A DNA stretch of 64,000 bases from Sphaerisporangium aureirubrum (GCF_042658925.1 NZ_JBHSRF010000008.1:124001-188000); one strand, 5' to 3'. Shown: positions 1 to 9,080, counted from the stretch's first letter. Notes: generated by a model not told the origin, from the letters alone. Numbers and translations are program-made.

Positions 1-282
1 ACCCGCGGCGGGCTGTGGACACGCGTCGTCAGCGACGTCACCGGCCTGCCCCAGGTCGTCCCGGCCACGACGATCGGGGCGTCGTACGGCGCCGCGTTCC
101 TCGCGGCGCGCACGACCGTCGCGGCCGACATCACCGCCTGGAACCCCCCGGCGCGGACCGTCACCCCCGACGCCGCGCCGCGACCGGCCTACGACGAGCT
201 CTACGCGCTGTACCGCGAGCTCTACCCGGCCACCCGGACCATCTCCCACACCCTCGCCGCCCGGCAACGGGCCCTCGCCTGA
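1..282 (+). CDS. FGGY-family carbohydrate kinase, C-terminal fragment
   Basis: The first 93 codons are the end of a gene that starts left of the window. The visible protein has a run reading GASYGAAFLAA, followed by a helical tail containing YDELYALYRELYP. Both are typical of the C-terminus of FGGY sugar kinases of the xylulokinase type, which phosphorylate a ketose in the cytoplasm. The ATP and sugar sites that would name the substrate lie outside the window. The isomerase gene starts 21 bases downstream, so the two probably form the end of a pentose or deoxyhexose operon. The kinase assignment is fairly safe; the sugar is not known. Confidence 0.7.
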   Translation, partial: TRGGLWTRVVSDVTGLPQVVPATTIGASYGAAFLAARTTVAADITAWNPPARTVTPDAAPRPAYDELYALYRELYPATRTISHTLAARQRALA

Positions 283-303
283 CCTTCGCGAAAGGACTCA
301 CTC

Positions 304-1944
304 ATGACCGGCTACGCGTTCCCCGCCCCGCCGAGCCGCCCGGCCGCCCCGCCCCGGACCGCCTACCTCATCGCGAGCGGAGACCTGCGGCCCGCGGCCA
401 ACCTCGCCGGCTGGCCCACCCAGGTGAAGATGGAGGCCGACGTCACCGCCGCCTTCGCCGAGCTCGGCTGGACGGTGGTGCGGGCCCACCCGCTGGACCC
501 CGCCACCGGCCACGGGTTCATCTCCAGCCAGCGCATGGGCCTGGAGGTCTTCAAGGGCATCCCCGCCGACGCGCCGCTGATCGTCGCCGAGGCCGTCTGG
601 CAGTACAGCCACCATGTCCTCGCCGGGCTGCGCACCCACCGCGGCCCCATCCTCACCGTGGCGAACTTCGCGGGGGACTGGCCGGGGCTGGTCGGCCTGC
701 TCGGCCTCAACGCGGGGATGGCCAAGATGGGGGTCGCGTACTCGACCATCTGGAGCGTCGACTTCACCGACGACTGGTTCAAGGCGGGCATCAAGAGCTG
801 GGTGGACACCGGCACCATCGTCCACGACCAGTCGCACGTGCGGGACCTGCCCGAGCTGCCCGAAAGCTCCGAACGCGAGCTCGGCCACGCGCTGGCCCGG
901 CAGCTCCTCGCCGACAAGGCCATCATCGGGGTCTTCGACGAGGGCTGCATGGGCATGTACAACGCGATCATCGACGACGAGCTGCTCAACCCCATCGGCA
1001 TCTACAAGGAGCGGCTCTCGCAGAGCGCCCTGTGGGCCGAGATGCTGACCGTCTCCGACGAGGAGGCGGACGCCGTCGGCGACTGGCTGGTCGCCAGGGG
1101 CATGACGTTCCGCCTCGGCGTCGACGAGGCCACCGAGCTCACCGCGGCGCAGCTGCGCTGGCAGTACAAGATGTACGTCGCGGCCCTGCGCATCAGCGAC
1201 GACTTCGGCCTGGACGCCGTCGGCATCCAGTACCAGCAGGGCCTGAAGGACCTGTCCCCGGCCTCCGACCTCGCCGAGGGCATCCTCAACAACGCCGACC
1301 GCCCCCCGGTCACCTCCCGCGACGGGTCCCGGGTGCTGTGGGAGGGGCGGCCCCTGCCGCACTTCAACGAGGCCGACGAGGGTGTCGCCGTCGACGCCCT
1401 GGTGACCAACCGCCTGTGGACGGCCATGGGCCTGGACCCGGCCACCACCCTGCACGACGTCCGCTGGGGCGAGGAGTACGACGGCAGCTTCGTCTGGGTC
1501 TTCGAGATCTCCGGCTCCGTCCCGCCGTCCCACTTCGCGCGCGGCTACGCCGACGCCGTCGGCTGGCGCCAGGACCCGGTCTACTTCCCCCTCGGCGGCT
1601 CCACCATCAAGGGCGTCTGCAAGCCCGGCGAGATCGTCTGGAGCCGCGTCTTCGTCCAGGACGGCGCCCTGCACGCCGACCTCGGCCGCGCCTCGGCCGT
1701 GTCCCTCCCCGCCGAGGAGACCGACCGTCGTTCCAACGCCACCACCCCCGCCTGGCCGATCATGCACGCCGTCCTGCACGGCGTGACCCGCGACCAGTTC
1801 ATGGCCCGCCACAAGGCCAACCACCTCAACGTCGCCTACGCCCCCGACGCGGAGACGGCGGACAGGGCACTCGTCGCGAAGGCGGCGCTCTTCGCCGAGC
1901 TGGGCGTCGAAGTGCACCTGTGCGGCACGGCGGGCATCGCCTGA
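304..1944 (+). CDS. L-fucose/L-arabinose isomerase-type protein
   Basis: This 546-residue cytoplasmic protein resembles the actinobacterial proteins annotated as fucose isomerase. Such enzymes convert an aldose to a ketose with a divalent metal. Visible landmarks are an N-terminal Rossmann-like half (SGDLRPAANLAGWPTQ near residue 27), a central GVFDEGCMGMYN segment near residue 208, and a C-terminus ending in EVHLCG. The length is close to that of FucI-type enzymes (about 590 residues). An AAAGGA ribosome site lies a few bases before the ATG. The kinase fragment immediately upstream supports an isomerase-kinase pair. I did not map the metal ligands with certainty, so the exact substrate (fucose, arabinose or other) is open. 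Confidence 0.72.
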   Translation: MTGYAFPAPPSRPAAPPRTAYLIASGDLRPAANLAGWPTQVKMEADVTAAFAELGWTVVRAHPLDPATGHGFISSQRMGLEVFKGIPADAPLIVAEAVWQYSHHVLAGLRTHRGPILTVANFAGDWPGLVGLLGLNAGMAKMGVAYSTIWSVDFTDDWFKAGIKSWVDTGTIVHDQSHVRDLPELPESSERELGHALARQLLADKAIIGVFDEGCMGMYNAIIDDELLNPIGIYKERLSQSALWAEMLTVSDEEADAVGDWLVARGMTFRLGVDEATELTAAQLRWQYKMYVAALRISDDFGLDAVGIQYQQGLKDLSPASDLAEGILNNADRPPVTSRDGSRVLWEGRPLPHFNEADEGVAVDALVTNRLWTAMGLDPATTLHDVRWGEEYDGSFVWVFEISGSVPPSHFARGYADAVGWRQDPVYFPLGGSTIKGVCKPGEIVWSRVFVQDGALHADLGRASAVSLPAEETDRRSNATTPAWPIMHAVLHGVTRDQFMARHKANHLNVAYAPDAETADRALVAKAALFAELGVEVHLCGTAGIA

Positions 1945-1956
1945 CGGCACGGTCGT

Positions 1957-1977
1957 CGGGGGGCGGCGAGCCCCCCG
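1957..1977. terminator. Hairpin between convergent genes
   Basis: CGGGGGGC and GCCCCCCG form a perfect 8-bp stem with a 5-base loop, 12 bases after the isomerase stop and 25 bases from the stop of the opposing DUF4386 gene. There is no T tract, which is usual in such GC-rich genomes. It can serve both transcripts. Confidence 0.6.
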
Positions 1978-2002
1978 CACGGTCCGTTCACCGCCGGCCC
2001 GC

Positions 2003-2701
2003 TCAGACCCCCAGCCGTACCCTGCCGGCCGCGACCGTCCTCACCGGCTTGAACCCCTTGACGACGAGCCACCCCGCCAGGCTCAGTTCCCACGCGAACA
2101 CCGGGACCGCGGTGGCCGCGCCCAGCACCGAGACCTGCTCGTACATGTCGAACATCACCGCGATCGCCGACCCGAACACCAGCGGGCCCCCGACGAGCCC
2201 CAGCACGCCGATGAACCGCGGCACGAGCCCCGACGCGTACATCACGTACGCCAGCAACGTGGTGCTGGTCCCCAGCACGAAGTTCGGCCCCATCAGGAAC
2301 GTCCAGTCGTGCACCGCCACCAGCGCCTTGCCGGCGACGACGAGCGCCGACGCGTCCGCGCCCTCCGGGTCCCGCCGTAGCGTCACCACCGCGAGCAGGC
2401 TGACGATCCCGACCACGATGACGGCCGCCTCCAGCACGCGAAGCCCGGCGTACCCGAGTGCCGCCCCCTCGCGGTACTTCTTGACGACGGGGAACAGCGT
2501 CACCGCGGTACCGACGATGGCGAGGACGACGATCCCCTCGAGGATCGCCCCCAAGAGCACCCGCGTGTCGGCACCGGCGCCGAGAACGTATCCGGCGTCC
2601 TTCAGCACGGGGTCGTACAACACGAGCGCCGCGATCGAGGCGACATGGGTGATGAAATAGAACACACCCGCGATCACCGCGGTCTTCCTGGTCGACGTCA
2701 C
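2003..2701 (-). CDS. DUF4386-type integral membrane protein
   Basis: About 232 residues with six hydrophobic segments, matching the small membrane family DUF4386, whose function is unknown. The segments lie near residues 8-28, 48-68, 83-108, 133-155, 163-185 and 192-212, and the first includes FYFITHVASI, typical of the family. I chose the GTG at 2701 because a GGGAG ribosome site sits 5-6 bases before it. An upstream ATG at 2716 would place that same ribosome site inside the coding region. The gene stands alone, convergent with the isomerase gene. No partner suggests a role. Confidence 0.75.
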   Translation of the reverse strand: MTSTRKTAVIAGVFYFITHVASIAALVLYDPVLKDAGYVLGAGADTRVLLGAILEGIVVLAIVGTAVTLFPVVKKYREGAALGYAGLRVLEAAVIVVGIVSLLAVVTLRRDPEGADASALVVAGKALVAVHDWTFLMGPNFVLGTSTTLLAYVMYASGLVPRFIGVLGLVGGPLVFGSAIAVMFDMYEQVSVLGAATAVPVFAWELSLAGWLVVKGFKPVRTVAAGRVRLGV

Positions 2702-3055
2702 CGGGACTCCCTTCATTGGACGAGGTCCGACCCGCCGAGAGCCCGCCGGACGAGCCGTCCCGTTCCGGCACCGAAGCGCTCTCTGTGGTCACGCCCCGAT
2801 CCTGACAACCAGCCCCGCCCCGCCTCATCGCCACAACGGCCCGCATGGAGTCAGCCGATCGGCCGATGACAATCCCCGCCTCCGGCGCTCCCAGTCCCGC
2901 CGCCCCACCCGCCCTCGGATCAAGCCCTATTTGAGAGTTCTCGATACGGCCCCCCTGGAAGCGGCCCCTTCCCTCGCGTAAAAGTCTCACAAAGCAGTTG
3001 AATGAGATGCTTGAAGGGAGAACACCAGGTCAAGCCCGTCTTCGAAGGGATCCGC
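2702..3055. other. Divergent intergenic region
   Basis: The spacer between the divergent DUF4386 and DUF6194 genes must hold both promoters. I see no convincing -35/-10 pair, operator or RNA structure in it. Confidence 0.4.
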
Positions 3056-3535
3056 GTGACCGAGAACGACATCATCGACTTCGTCTCCGCCCTCCCCGGC
3101 ACCGCGGCCATGACCGCCGACGAGGCCGGCGGAGCCCCCGAGGTCGCCTGGGGAGACACCTTCTTCTTCTACGACCCGGACGACGACCCCGCCGCCCGCC
3201 GCCTCCCCTTCGCCACGATCGTCACGAAGGACTACGCCGGCTTCGACACCGCCTCCGACCTCGACCGCCCAGGAATCTTCCGCCTCAACATCGCCGTGGG
3301 CCGCACGACCTTCACCGAACTGACCGGCTACCCCCCGGCCGCCCACCCCGAGCACCACGACACCATCGACTACACCGCCACCGACCGCATCCTCCCCCAC
3401 CCCGTCTACGCACCCCAGTCCTGGATCGCCATCCTCAACCCCGCGGCCGTGACCACCCCCCAGGCCCGCGCCCTCCTCCAGCAGGCCCACACCCAGGCGG
3501 CGAAGCGCCACCACCGCCGCCCCGCCGGCTCGTGA
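3056..3535 (+). CDS. DUF6194-type protein
   Basis: A small cytoplasmic protein of 159 residues. It has the layout of DUF6194 proteins: an N-terminal ENDIIDFVSALPG segment, then WGDTFFFYDP, then a RLNIAVGR segment, and a C-terminus around DRILPHPVYAPQSWIAILNP. The family has no established function. I prefer the GTG at 3056, which has GAAGGGA five bases upstream and gives the usual family N-terminus. An in-frame ATG at 3002 would add 18 residues that do not look conserved. There is no signal peptide or membrane segment, and no operon partner. Confidence 0.72.
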   Translation: MTENDIIDFVSALPGTAAMTADEAGGAPEVAWGDTFFFYDPDDDPAARRLPFATIVTKDYAGFDTASDLDRPGIFRLNIAVGRTTFTELTGYPPAAHPEHHDTIDYTATDRILPHPVYAPQSWIAILNPAAVTTPQARALLQQAHTQAAKRHHRRPAGS

Positions 3536-3553
3536 CCCGGCCCGAGGCGAAGG

Positions 3554-3589
3554 GCCGGCGGGACGGTCATGATCGGCCGTCCCGCCGGC
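3554..3589. terminator. Hairpin between convergent genes
   Basis: A perfect 13-bp stem (GCCGGCGGGACGG with its complement) and a 10-base loop lie between the DUF6194 stop and the stop of the opposing ThuA-lectin gene. It is well placed to end both transcripts. Confidence 0.7.
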
Positions 3590-3613
3590 GATCCGGCTGG
3601 TGAGCGTGCCGCC

Positions 3614-4897
3614 TCAGCTCTGGGCGACCAGCCGGTAGGACTGGGCGGCCGTGCCGTTGCAGGTGTACTGGACGAGTTGCACGCCGTCGGCGGTGGAGGC
3701 GGCGGGGACGTCGAGGCACTTGCCGCTGTTGCGGTTGACGAAGTGGAAGTAGCCGCCGCCCTCGGAGACCGGTTGCCACTGCTGGTTGTTGCCGCCGCCG
3801 TACGTCCAGGTCTGGATGGGGGCGTTGTCGGCGGTCGACACGTTGGTCACGTCCAGGGCCTGGGCGCTGTTGCCGCGGTTGCTGACGCGGACGTAACCAC
3901 TGCTCGTGGGGGCGAATTGATACTGCTGGGCGTTGGTCGCGTTGCAGGTGTACTGCTGGATCGCGGTTCCGTTGGCCGTGCCGGCCGCGCGGGCGTCGAC
4001 GCACTTGGCGTTGCCCTTGTTGACGACCGAGTACCACGTGGTGGGGGAGATGGTGTCGGTGGGGGGAGGAGGCGTGGTGCCGCCGCCCAGCCAGAGCAGG
4101 CCGTTGATCAGCCACTGGTTCTGCTGGGGGCTCGCGAAGGTCGACGACGTGCGCGTGTTCGTGGAGTAGTTCATGCCGTTGTGGCCGAAGTTGGCGTACA
4201 GCATCTTGTACCGCGTGTTGGTCCACATGATCGGGTAGAAGCCGCTGCGCCACTGCTGGTTCGGGTCGCTGCCGACCGGGAAGCTGGAGGCGTCGATCGA
4301 CGCGAGGATGTCGATGTCGGGGTTCTGCCGCAGGTCACGGCTCCATGAGTACCACTCGCTGACCGAGGACTGGATGGTCGCGGGCAGCCCGGCCGTGGAC
4401 GGGTGGCCACGGTCCTCGATCTTCAGGGTCTCGGCGGTGGGTGCCCAGGTGTTCGTCTGGAACGCGCCCGACCCGAGCAGGGTGTTGTAGTACCAGCTCC
4501 ACGAGTTGGGGTCGGTGGTGAACGCGCTGACGTGGAAGCCCATCCACGCCCCGCCGTTCTGCATGTAGGTCTGGAACGCCGCCCGCTGGCTCGCGGGCGG
4601 GGCGTCGTCCAGGAACATGATGACCTTGTACTGCGACAGCCCCGAGGAGCTCAGGCGGCTCCAGTCGGTGGTCGCCTCCCAGGTGAAGCCGTACTGGGCG
4701 CCGGCCGCGGGGAACCATTCCCTGGCCTCTTTGTCGAAGTCGATGTGGGCGGCGTCCCAGGTGCCGTTGTAGAAGGCGAGCACCTTGAACGGCGCGGCGG
4801 CCTGGCTGGTGGCGGGGCTGACGGCGAGACCGGCGGAGGCCGCGACGGTGATGCCGAAGAGCGCGGCGAGGAAGCGTTTCCCGAATTTTCTGGGCAC
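3614..4897 (-). CDS. Secreted ThuA-domain protein with ricin-type lectin module
   Basis: A 427-residue exported protein. Residues 1-34 are a signal peptide ending near SQAAA. Residues about 36-275 are a ThuA-like flavodoxin-fold domain with the family core GGAWMGFHVSAF. A short Pro/Thr linker leads to a ricin-type beta-trefoil (CBM13) at about 285-427, with three repeats of the KC(L/V)D ... Q(Q)W/Y type. ThuA proteins are linked to trehalose and 3-keto-sugar use, but the biochemistry of secreted forms is unclear. The lectin should hold it on plant or microbial polysaccharide. The GTG start has AAGGAT nine bases upstream. A palindrome at 4941-4957 lies just before the gene and may control it. 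Confidence 0.85.
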   Translation of the reverse strand: MPRKFGKRFLAALFGITVAASAGLAVSPATSQAAAPFKVLAFYNGTWDAAHIDFDKEAREWFPAAGAQYGFTWEATTDWSRLSSSGLSQYKVIMFLDDAPPASQRAAFQTYMQNGGAWMGFHVSAFTTDPNSWSWYYNTLLGSGAFQTNTWAPTAETLKIEDRGHPSTAGLPATIQSSVSEWYSWSRDLRQNPDIDILASIDASSFPVGSDPNQQWRSGFYPIMWTNTRYKMLYANFGHNGMNYSTNTRTSSTFASPQQNQWLINGLLWLGGGTTPPPPTDTISPTTWYSVVNKGNAKCVDARAAGTANGTAIQQYTCNATNAQQYQFAPTSSGYVRVSNRGNSAQALDVTNVSTADNAPIQTWTYGGGNNQQWQPVSEGGGYFHFVNRNSGKCLDVPAASTADGVQLVQYTCNGTAAQSYRLVAQS

Positions 4898-4940
4898 AGG
4901 GATCCTTCAGCGGTGGGGGGTGGCTGGTGCGCGGCCTTCC

Positions 4941-4957
4941 TTAAGAAAGTTTCCTAA
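4941..4957. promoter_or_regulatory. Candidate operator upstream of the ThuA-lectin gene
   Basis: TTAAGAAAGTTTCCTAA is an odd-length near-palindrome with core GAAAGTTTC and one mismatched arm position. It lies 44 bases upstream of the GTG of the secreted ThuA-lectin gene. Spacing and form suit a repressor site for a carbohydrate-responsive regulator. The regulator is not identified. Confidence 0.5.
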
Positions 4958-5156
4958 TAATTAGCCTGCGCTGACGTTACGATCGGCCGCCTCCCGCTGT
5001 CAATGGCGGGGTCAGAGGGCGGCGCCGGACCGGGCCCGGGGCGCGACACGAAGATCACGTGTTCGGCGCCTGTCGTGGTCGTCCGATTACAGAGAGTAAC
5101 GTCTCCGTGCGGTCGAACCGCGAGTAACCCTCACTACAGAGCCGGAGTTCAGTTTG

Positions 5157-6623
5157 ATGTCACGACGATCCAGATCCACACTCCCCGCCCTGGCCTGCGC
5201 ACTTGTGGCGCTGGTGGCCGCATGGGGGACGCAGGTGGCGGCCGGCGCCGACGCGCACGCCGCCCCCACCGCGCGGCAGAGCGTCACGCGGGCCGCCGCC
5301 GCGCCCTGCGTGCGGCCGGGGCAGGCGACCTACCCCGTCAGCTACTACTGGAAGAACATCTTCGGCATGAGGCTGGGCAGCGGGGCGGTCTCGGTCGACA
5401 CCTCCCCGTCCCTGTGGGGCGGCCAGATCACGCCGGGCGGCACGTTCACCCTTACGCTGACGCACCGCACGGCCCAGTGGCCGCTGCTGGTCTCCCGCTA
5501 CACCACCACGTGGGACCTGTCGTCGCTGCTGGCCAACGCCGACGTCGTCGGCCAGTCGGGCGCCGGCACCATCAGCGGCAACAGCCTGTCGATCACCTCG
5601 CAGGGCACCAAGACCGACCCGGCCCCGAAGGTCATCACCTTCAAGGTGCGGCAGGGCACCGTCGGCGGCAGCATGACCATCCGCCCGACCGGGATCAGCA
5701 GCGTCGTCGCCGCTCCGGGTGAACTCGGGAACAACACCCCCGCCCCCCCGATCCAGATCGTCGGCGGGCAGTCCATCTCGCCCACCAGCGCCGCGAACGA
5801 CACCGCCACCACCACGCAGGGCAAGGCCGTCTCCGTGCCCGTCCTGTCCAACGACACCGCGGCCTCCCCGGTGATCAGCGGCGTCACCGCACCCGGCAAC
5901 GGCACCGCGACCGTCTCCGGCGGCACCGTGAACTACACACCCTCCCCGGGCTTCGCCGGCACCGACACCTTCACCTACACGATCATCACCGACTGCGGAA
6001 CCAGCACCGCCACGGTGACCGTCACCGTCACCTGCGCCTACAAGCCGGTCAGCCTGGTCAACGGCAGCTTCGAGGCCCCGCCCGTCGCCACGGTCGACTA
6101 CAACATCCCCGACGCCTCGACCAACCCGAGCGTCGGCTGGCACACCACCGCCACCGACAAGAAGCTGGAGATCTGGCGCGGCCAGGGCGCCGGCGGAATG
6201 CCCGTCCCGTCCGCCGACGGCGCGCAGTTCGCCGAGCTCAACGCCAACCAGGTCTCCACCCTCTACCAGGACCTGCCCACCGTCCCCGGCACACCGATGA
6301 CCTGGTCCCTGTACCACCGGGGCCGCCTCGGCACCGACGTGATGCGCGTCCTGATCGGCGCCCCGAACGCGACCGTTCCCCAGACTCCCACCGGAGCCGC
6401 TTCCCCAGACCTCTCCGACGGCGACACCGCGTGGGGCTACTACACCGGCACGTACATCGTGCCCCCGGGCCAGACCACCACCCGATTCGCCTTCGAATCG
6501 GTGTCGGCCGCCGGAGGCACCCCCACAGCCGGCAACTTCCTGGACGGCGTGACGTTCACCACCCCACCCTGCCCGGCCCCATCCGGAACCGCACCCAAAC
6601 CGGCGCGCCTCAGCACCCGCTGA
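5157..6623 (+). CDS. Secreted protein with bacterial Ig-like domain and carbohydrate-binding-like C-terminus
   Basis: About 488 residues with a signal peptide (hydrophobic stretch ALACALVALVAAWG, cleavage near residue 32). The N-terminal third has an unassigned beta-rich domain beginning at YPVSYYWKN. Residues about 210-290 form an Ig/cadherin-like repeat of the tandem-95 type, with NDTATTTQGKAVSVPVLSND and GTDTFTYT. The last third, starting SLVNGSFEAPP, resembles jelly-roll domains of the DUF642 type, which bind carbohydrate. No catalytic motif is seen, so it may be an adhesin or surface protein. The ATG is preceded in frame by a TTG. GGAG lies eight or nine bases before the ATG, so I chose the ATG. 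Confidence 0.7.
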   Translation: MSRRSRSTLPALACALVALVAAWGTQVAAGADAHAAPTARQSVTRAAAAPCVRPGQATYPVSYYWKNIFGMRLGSGAVSVDTSPSLWGGQITPGGTFTLTLTHRTAQWPLLVSRYTTTWDLSSLLANADVVGQSGAGTISGNSLSITSQGTKTDPAPKVITFKVRQGTVGGSMTIRPTGISSVVAAPGELGNNTPAPPIQIVGGQSISPTSAANDTATTTQGKAVSVPVLSNDTAASPVISGVTAPGNGTATVSGGTVNYTPSPGFAGTDTFTYTIITDCGTSTATVTVTVTCAYKPVSLVNGSFEAPPVATVDYNIPDASTNPSVGWHTTATDKKLEIWRGQGAGGMPVPSADGAQFAELNANQVSTLYQDLPTVPGTPMTWSLYHRGRLGTDVMRVLIGAPNATVPQTPTGAASPDLSDGDTAWGYYTGTYIVPPGQTTTRFAFESVSAAGGTPTAGNFLDGVTFTTPPCPAPSGTAPKPARLSTR

Positions 6624-6699
6624 CCGGCCATTTCCCCAGGGAATGGCACGCGGAAAGAATGATAGACAACGGTCACCTCGGGCCTAGGGCGGGGATTAC

Positions 6700-6715
6700 A
6701 CCCTTCGGGGTTTTT
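6700..6715 (+). terminator. UUCG-loop terminator after the Ig-like protein gene
   Basis: ACCC and GGGT flank a TTCG tetraloop and are followed directly by a T tract, about 77 bases after the stop. The stem is only four pairs, but a UUCG loop is very stable and the T run gives a normal intrinsic-terminator shape. Confidence 0.5.
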
Positions 6716-6878
6716 GCCGGAGTCACCGCTGAATGTGGACCATAAAACCATATCGGCGCCGGCGGACACCCCGAAATCGTCGCTGTCCTAGGTGCCTTTT
6801 CCTGCCGCGAGACGACATTCGTGCGGCGCGAAAGCGCTACCTCGCCGGAGAGGATGCCACGGTGCGCGGGCAGGGATC

Positions 6879-6908
6879 GGCCCCCGGGCGGGACACCGCC
6901 CGGGGGCC
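6879..6908 (-). terminator. Strong hairpin after the FN3-CBM2 gene
   Basis: GGCCCCCGGGCGG and its exact complement make a 13-bp stem with a 4-base loop, beginning 6 bases after the stop of the minus-strand gene. Confidence 0.7.
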
Positions 6909-6913
6909 CGCGG

Positions 6914-7774
6914 TCATCGGCAGGGGATGCCGTTGAGCTGGAAGTTCGACGGGGCGGGGTTGGCGCCCTGGTTCGTGCCGTTGTAGCCGATGGTGACGGT
7001 GCCGCCCGGGGAGATGTTCCGGTTCCACGAGAGGGCCGTGGCCGTCACCGCCGTACCGGTCTGCGACCACACCGCGCCCCACCCGGAGCCCACGCGCTGC
7101 CCCGCGTCGGGGTAGTTGAAGTTGAGCTGCCATCCGGCGATCGTGGTCGTGCCGGTGTTGGTGATCGACACCGACGCCGTCATGCCGCCGTACCAGCCCT
7201 GGGAGCTGTACGCCACCCGGCAGTTGCTCGGTGTGGGCGTGGGCGAGGGGGTGGGGGAGGGGGACGGCGGTGGGACGATGTCGTTGTAGATGGTGACGTT
7301 GATCTTTCCCGACGGCGGGCTTTCCGCGCCCCAGCGGTCGACGGCCACGATGTACAGGGTGGCCACGCGCGATGGCGTGGTGCCCGAAGGCCAGTCCACC
7401 GTGAACCTGCCTTCCAGGGCGTCGGGCCCGAACGTGGCGACCTTGATCTTGGTGCCGTTGCTGCGCTCCTCGAACACCTGGTAGCAGGCGAGCCCGTCCG
7501 GATCGGTGGCCGCGGTCCAGCGCAGGTGCACGTAGATGTTGACGACCGACACCGGCTGCGGCGTGCCCGGCGCGGTGGGCGGCGTCAGCGGCGGACTGCT
7601 GGGCGGGTAGGTCTTCGGGTCGTAGCACGGCCACAGCAGCGACGGCGAAGCCGCGGCGGCCACCGTCCTGCCGGTCGGAGCCTCACGCGAGGAGGCGCTC
7701 GCGACCGCCGGGATCAGAAACCCCGCGGCGATCAGCATCGAGGCCGCCCAGGAGACAGTCAGTCGACCTTTCAC
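6914..7774 (-). CDS. Secreted FN3-like / CBM2 cellulose-binding protein
   Basis: About 286 residues. The GTG at 7774 is chosen because it gives a clean signal peptide (VKGRLTVSWAASMLIAAGF) with GGAAAGG upstream; longer in-frame starts add about 100 non-conserved residues. After the signal comes a fibronectin-III-like domain (near YVHLRWTAATDPDGLACYQV), then a Pro/Ser/Thr linker, then a C-terminal family 2 carbohydrate-binding module. The CBM2 has the hallmark GWQLNFNYPDAGQRV and ends NFQLNGIPCR, with one Cys near each end for the usual disulfide. No catalytic domain is seen. It probably binds cellulose or xylan and acts as an accessory or scaffold protein. Confidence 0.82.
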   Translation of the reverse strand: MKGRLTVSWAASMLIAAGFLIPAVASASSREAPTGRTVAAAASPSLLWPCYDPKTYPPSSPPLTPPTAPGTPQPVSVVNIYVHLRWTAATDPDGLACYQVFEERSNGTKIKVATFGPDALEGRFTVDWPSGTTPSRVATLYIVAVDRWGAESPPSGKINVTIYNDIVPPPSPSPTPSPTPTPSNCRVAYSSQGWYGGMTASVSITNTGTTTIAGWQLNFNYPDAGQRVGSGWGAVWSQTGTAVTATALSWNRNISPGGTVTIGYNGTNQGANPAPSNFQLNGIPCR

Positions 7775-8201
7775 GAATTCGCCTTTCCACGCTGCCGGAG
7801 TGCCCACCCAGCACGAGCATGCGAGGCGGGACGGGGCCTGGTCAACGGCGGAGTGGACCGGGTGAGCGTGCCCGGAGAAGCGTGAGCAGGTGGCGGCGTT
7901 CGACGAGATCGTCTGGTCCCGTGGCGCGATGAAGCTTTCACGCTCCGCCACCCGAGCGCATCCGGCTCGACTGGGAGAAGGCGGGGACTTCCGATGCCCC
8001 GAATAGGCCTCATCACGATAGATGGCGGGAAATCGGTAAAACGGTGCGGCATGGTTTCTTCGGTCTTCGGCGGTGCTCATTGTGCCGTGGGATGAGGATT
8101 TCCTCCCCGGCCTTCTGATACCTCGTATATCGCCCCAGGTGAATCGATGGTCACGGCGATAGTATTCGCCGGGTCATAAACGAATTCACCAGGGGAGTAT
8201 C
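7775..8201. other. Divergent intergenic region
   Basis: The spacer between the divergent CBM2 gene and the NlpC/P60-like gene should carry two promoters. I looked for a c-di-AMP (ydaO-type) riboswitch ahead of the cell-wall hydrolase and saw no convincing core. Nothing else stands out. Confidence 0.35.
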
Positions 8202-9059
8202 ATGTCCAAAAGGCCGCTGTTAATGAAATTCGCGATTCTGGGGGTCGCCGTCGCCACGCCGATGGCGCTCACCACGGTCGAGGCCTTCGCCCAGGTCGCC
8301 GCCGTCCCGCACTCCAGCCGTGCCGCCGCGGCGGACGTGACCCGGCAGAGCGTCATCGACCGGGCGAAGACCTGGAATCCCGGCACCGCGCAACGCGTGC
8401 CGTACAGCCAGAGCAAGTACCACAACGGCTACCGCACCGACTGTTCCGGCTACGCGTCGATGGCGCTCGGGCTGAACGCGCCGGGGCCGAACACCGTGAC
8501 GCTCGCCTCGCCGGGTGTGAGCACCCCGATGGCGATGGGGGACCTGCTCCCCGGTGACCTCGTCATCGACGCCATCGGCGACAGCAACTCCCGGCACGTC
8601 GTGATCTTCGAGGGGTGGGCGAACGCCGCGCGCTCGTCCTACTGGGCCTACGAGCAGCGCGGCGGCTACGGCACCGACCACCGTGTCCTCACCTACGGCC
8701 TGAACGCCGGCAGCCAGTTCCGCGCCTACCGCCCCCGGGTGCTCGGCGGCGGCGGCGATCCCGGAACCGGCGGGAAGTTCTGGGTCGACACGTTCGCCAA
8801 CGCGACCGGCTACCGGGAACCGAACTCGGGCGACCCGCAGGGCACCCTCGACAAGGGCACCAACTACGTGTACTGCCGGGTCTGGGGCGCCGAGGTCCGG
8901 CACGGCGGCGAGTTCAACCACTGGTGGCTGCGCACCGACCTGGACCACACCAACCCCGGCAAGAACGGCCGCGGCGCCTACGTCTCGGCGTACTACCTCG
9001 GCAAATGGGGCAACGACGAGGCCAAGGACAACGCGGGCCGCGACCTGCCCAACTGCTGA
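8202..9059 (+). CDS. Secreted NlpC/P60-like cysteine peptidase
   Basis: A 285-residue exported protein with a signal peptide (residues 1-30, ending near EAFAQ). Its catalytic-type domain has the order seen in NlpC/P60 peptidases: RTDCSGYASMALGL with the likely nucleophile Cys, then GDLLPGDLVID, then SRHVVIFEGW with the likely His. Such enzymes cut peptide stems of peptidoglycan. The C-terminal 100 residues (from KFWVDTFANA) contain a domain with YCRVWGAEV and HWWLRTDLD that may bind the cell wall. GGGGAG precedes the ATG. The gene is not in an operon. The second half of the catalytic dyad is inferred from spacing. Confidence 0.75.
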   Translation: MSKRPLLMKFAILGVAVATPMALTTVEAFAQVAAVPHSSRAAAADVTRQSVIDRAKTWNPGTAQRVPYSQSKYHNGYRTDCSGYASMALGLNAPGPNTVTLASPGVSTPMAMGDLLPGDLVIDAIGDSNSRHVVIFEGWANAARSSYWAYEQRGGYGTDHRVLTYGLNAGSQFRAYRPRVLGGGGDPGTGGKFWVDTFANATGYREPNSGDPQGTLDKGTNYVYCRVWGAEVRHGGEFNHWWLRTDLDHTNPGKNGRGAYVSAYYLGKWGNDEAKDNAGRDLPNC

Positions 9060-9080
9060 ACCGGCCCGCGCGCGCATGAC

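Noticed and set aside
5060..5150. Structured RNA or attenuator before the Ig-like protein gene, suggested by repeated GAGTAAC words
   Set aside because: The two repeats do not form a convincing pair of alternative hairpins.
6914..8080. Longer version of the FN3-CBM2 protein starting at 8080
   Set aside because: The added 102 residues lack conservation and put the signal peptide in the middle of the protein. The GTG at 7774 has a ribosome site.
7775..8201. c-di-AMP riboswitch ahead of the NlpC/P60-like gene
   Set aside because: These riboswitches often precede such genes, but the conserved core was not visible.
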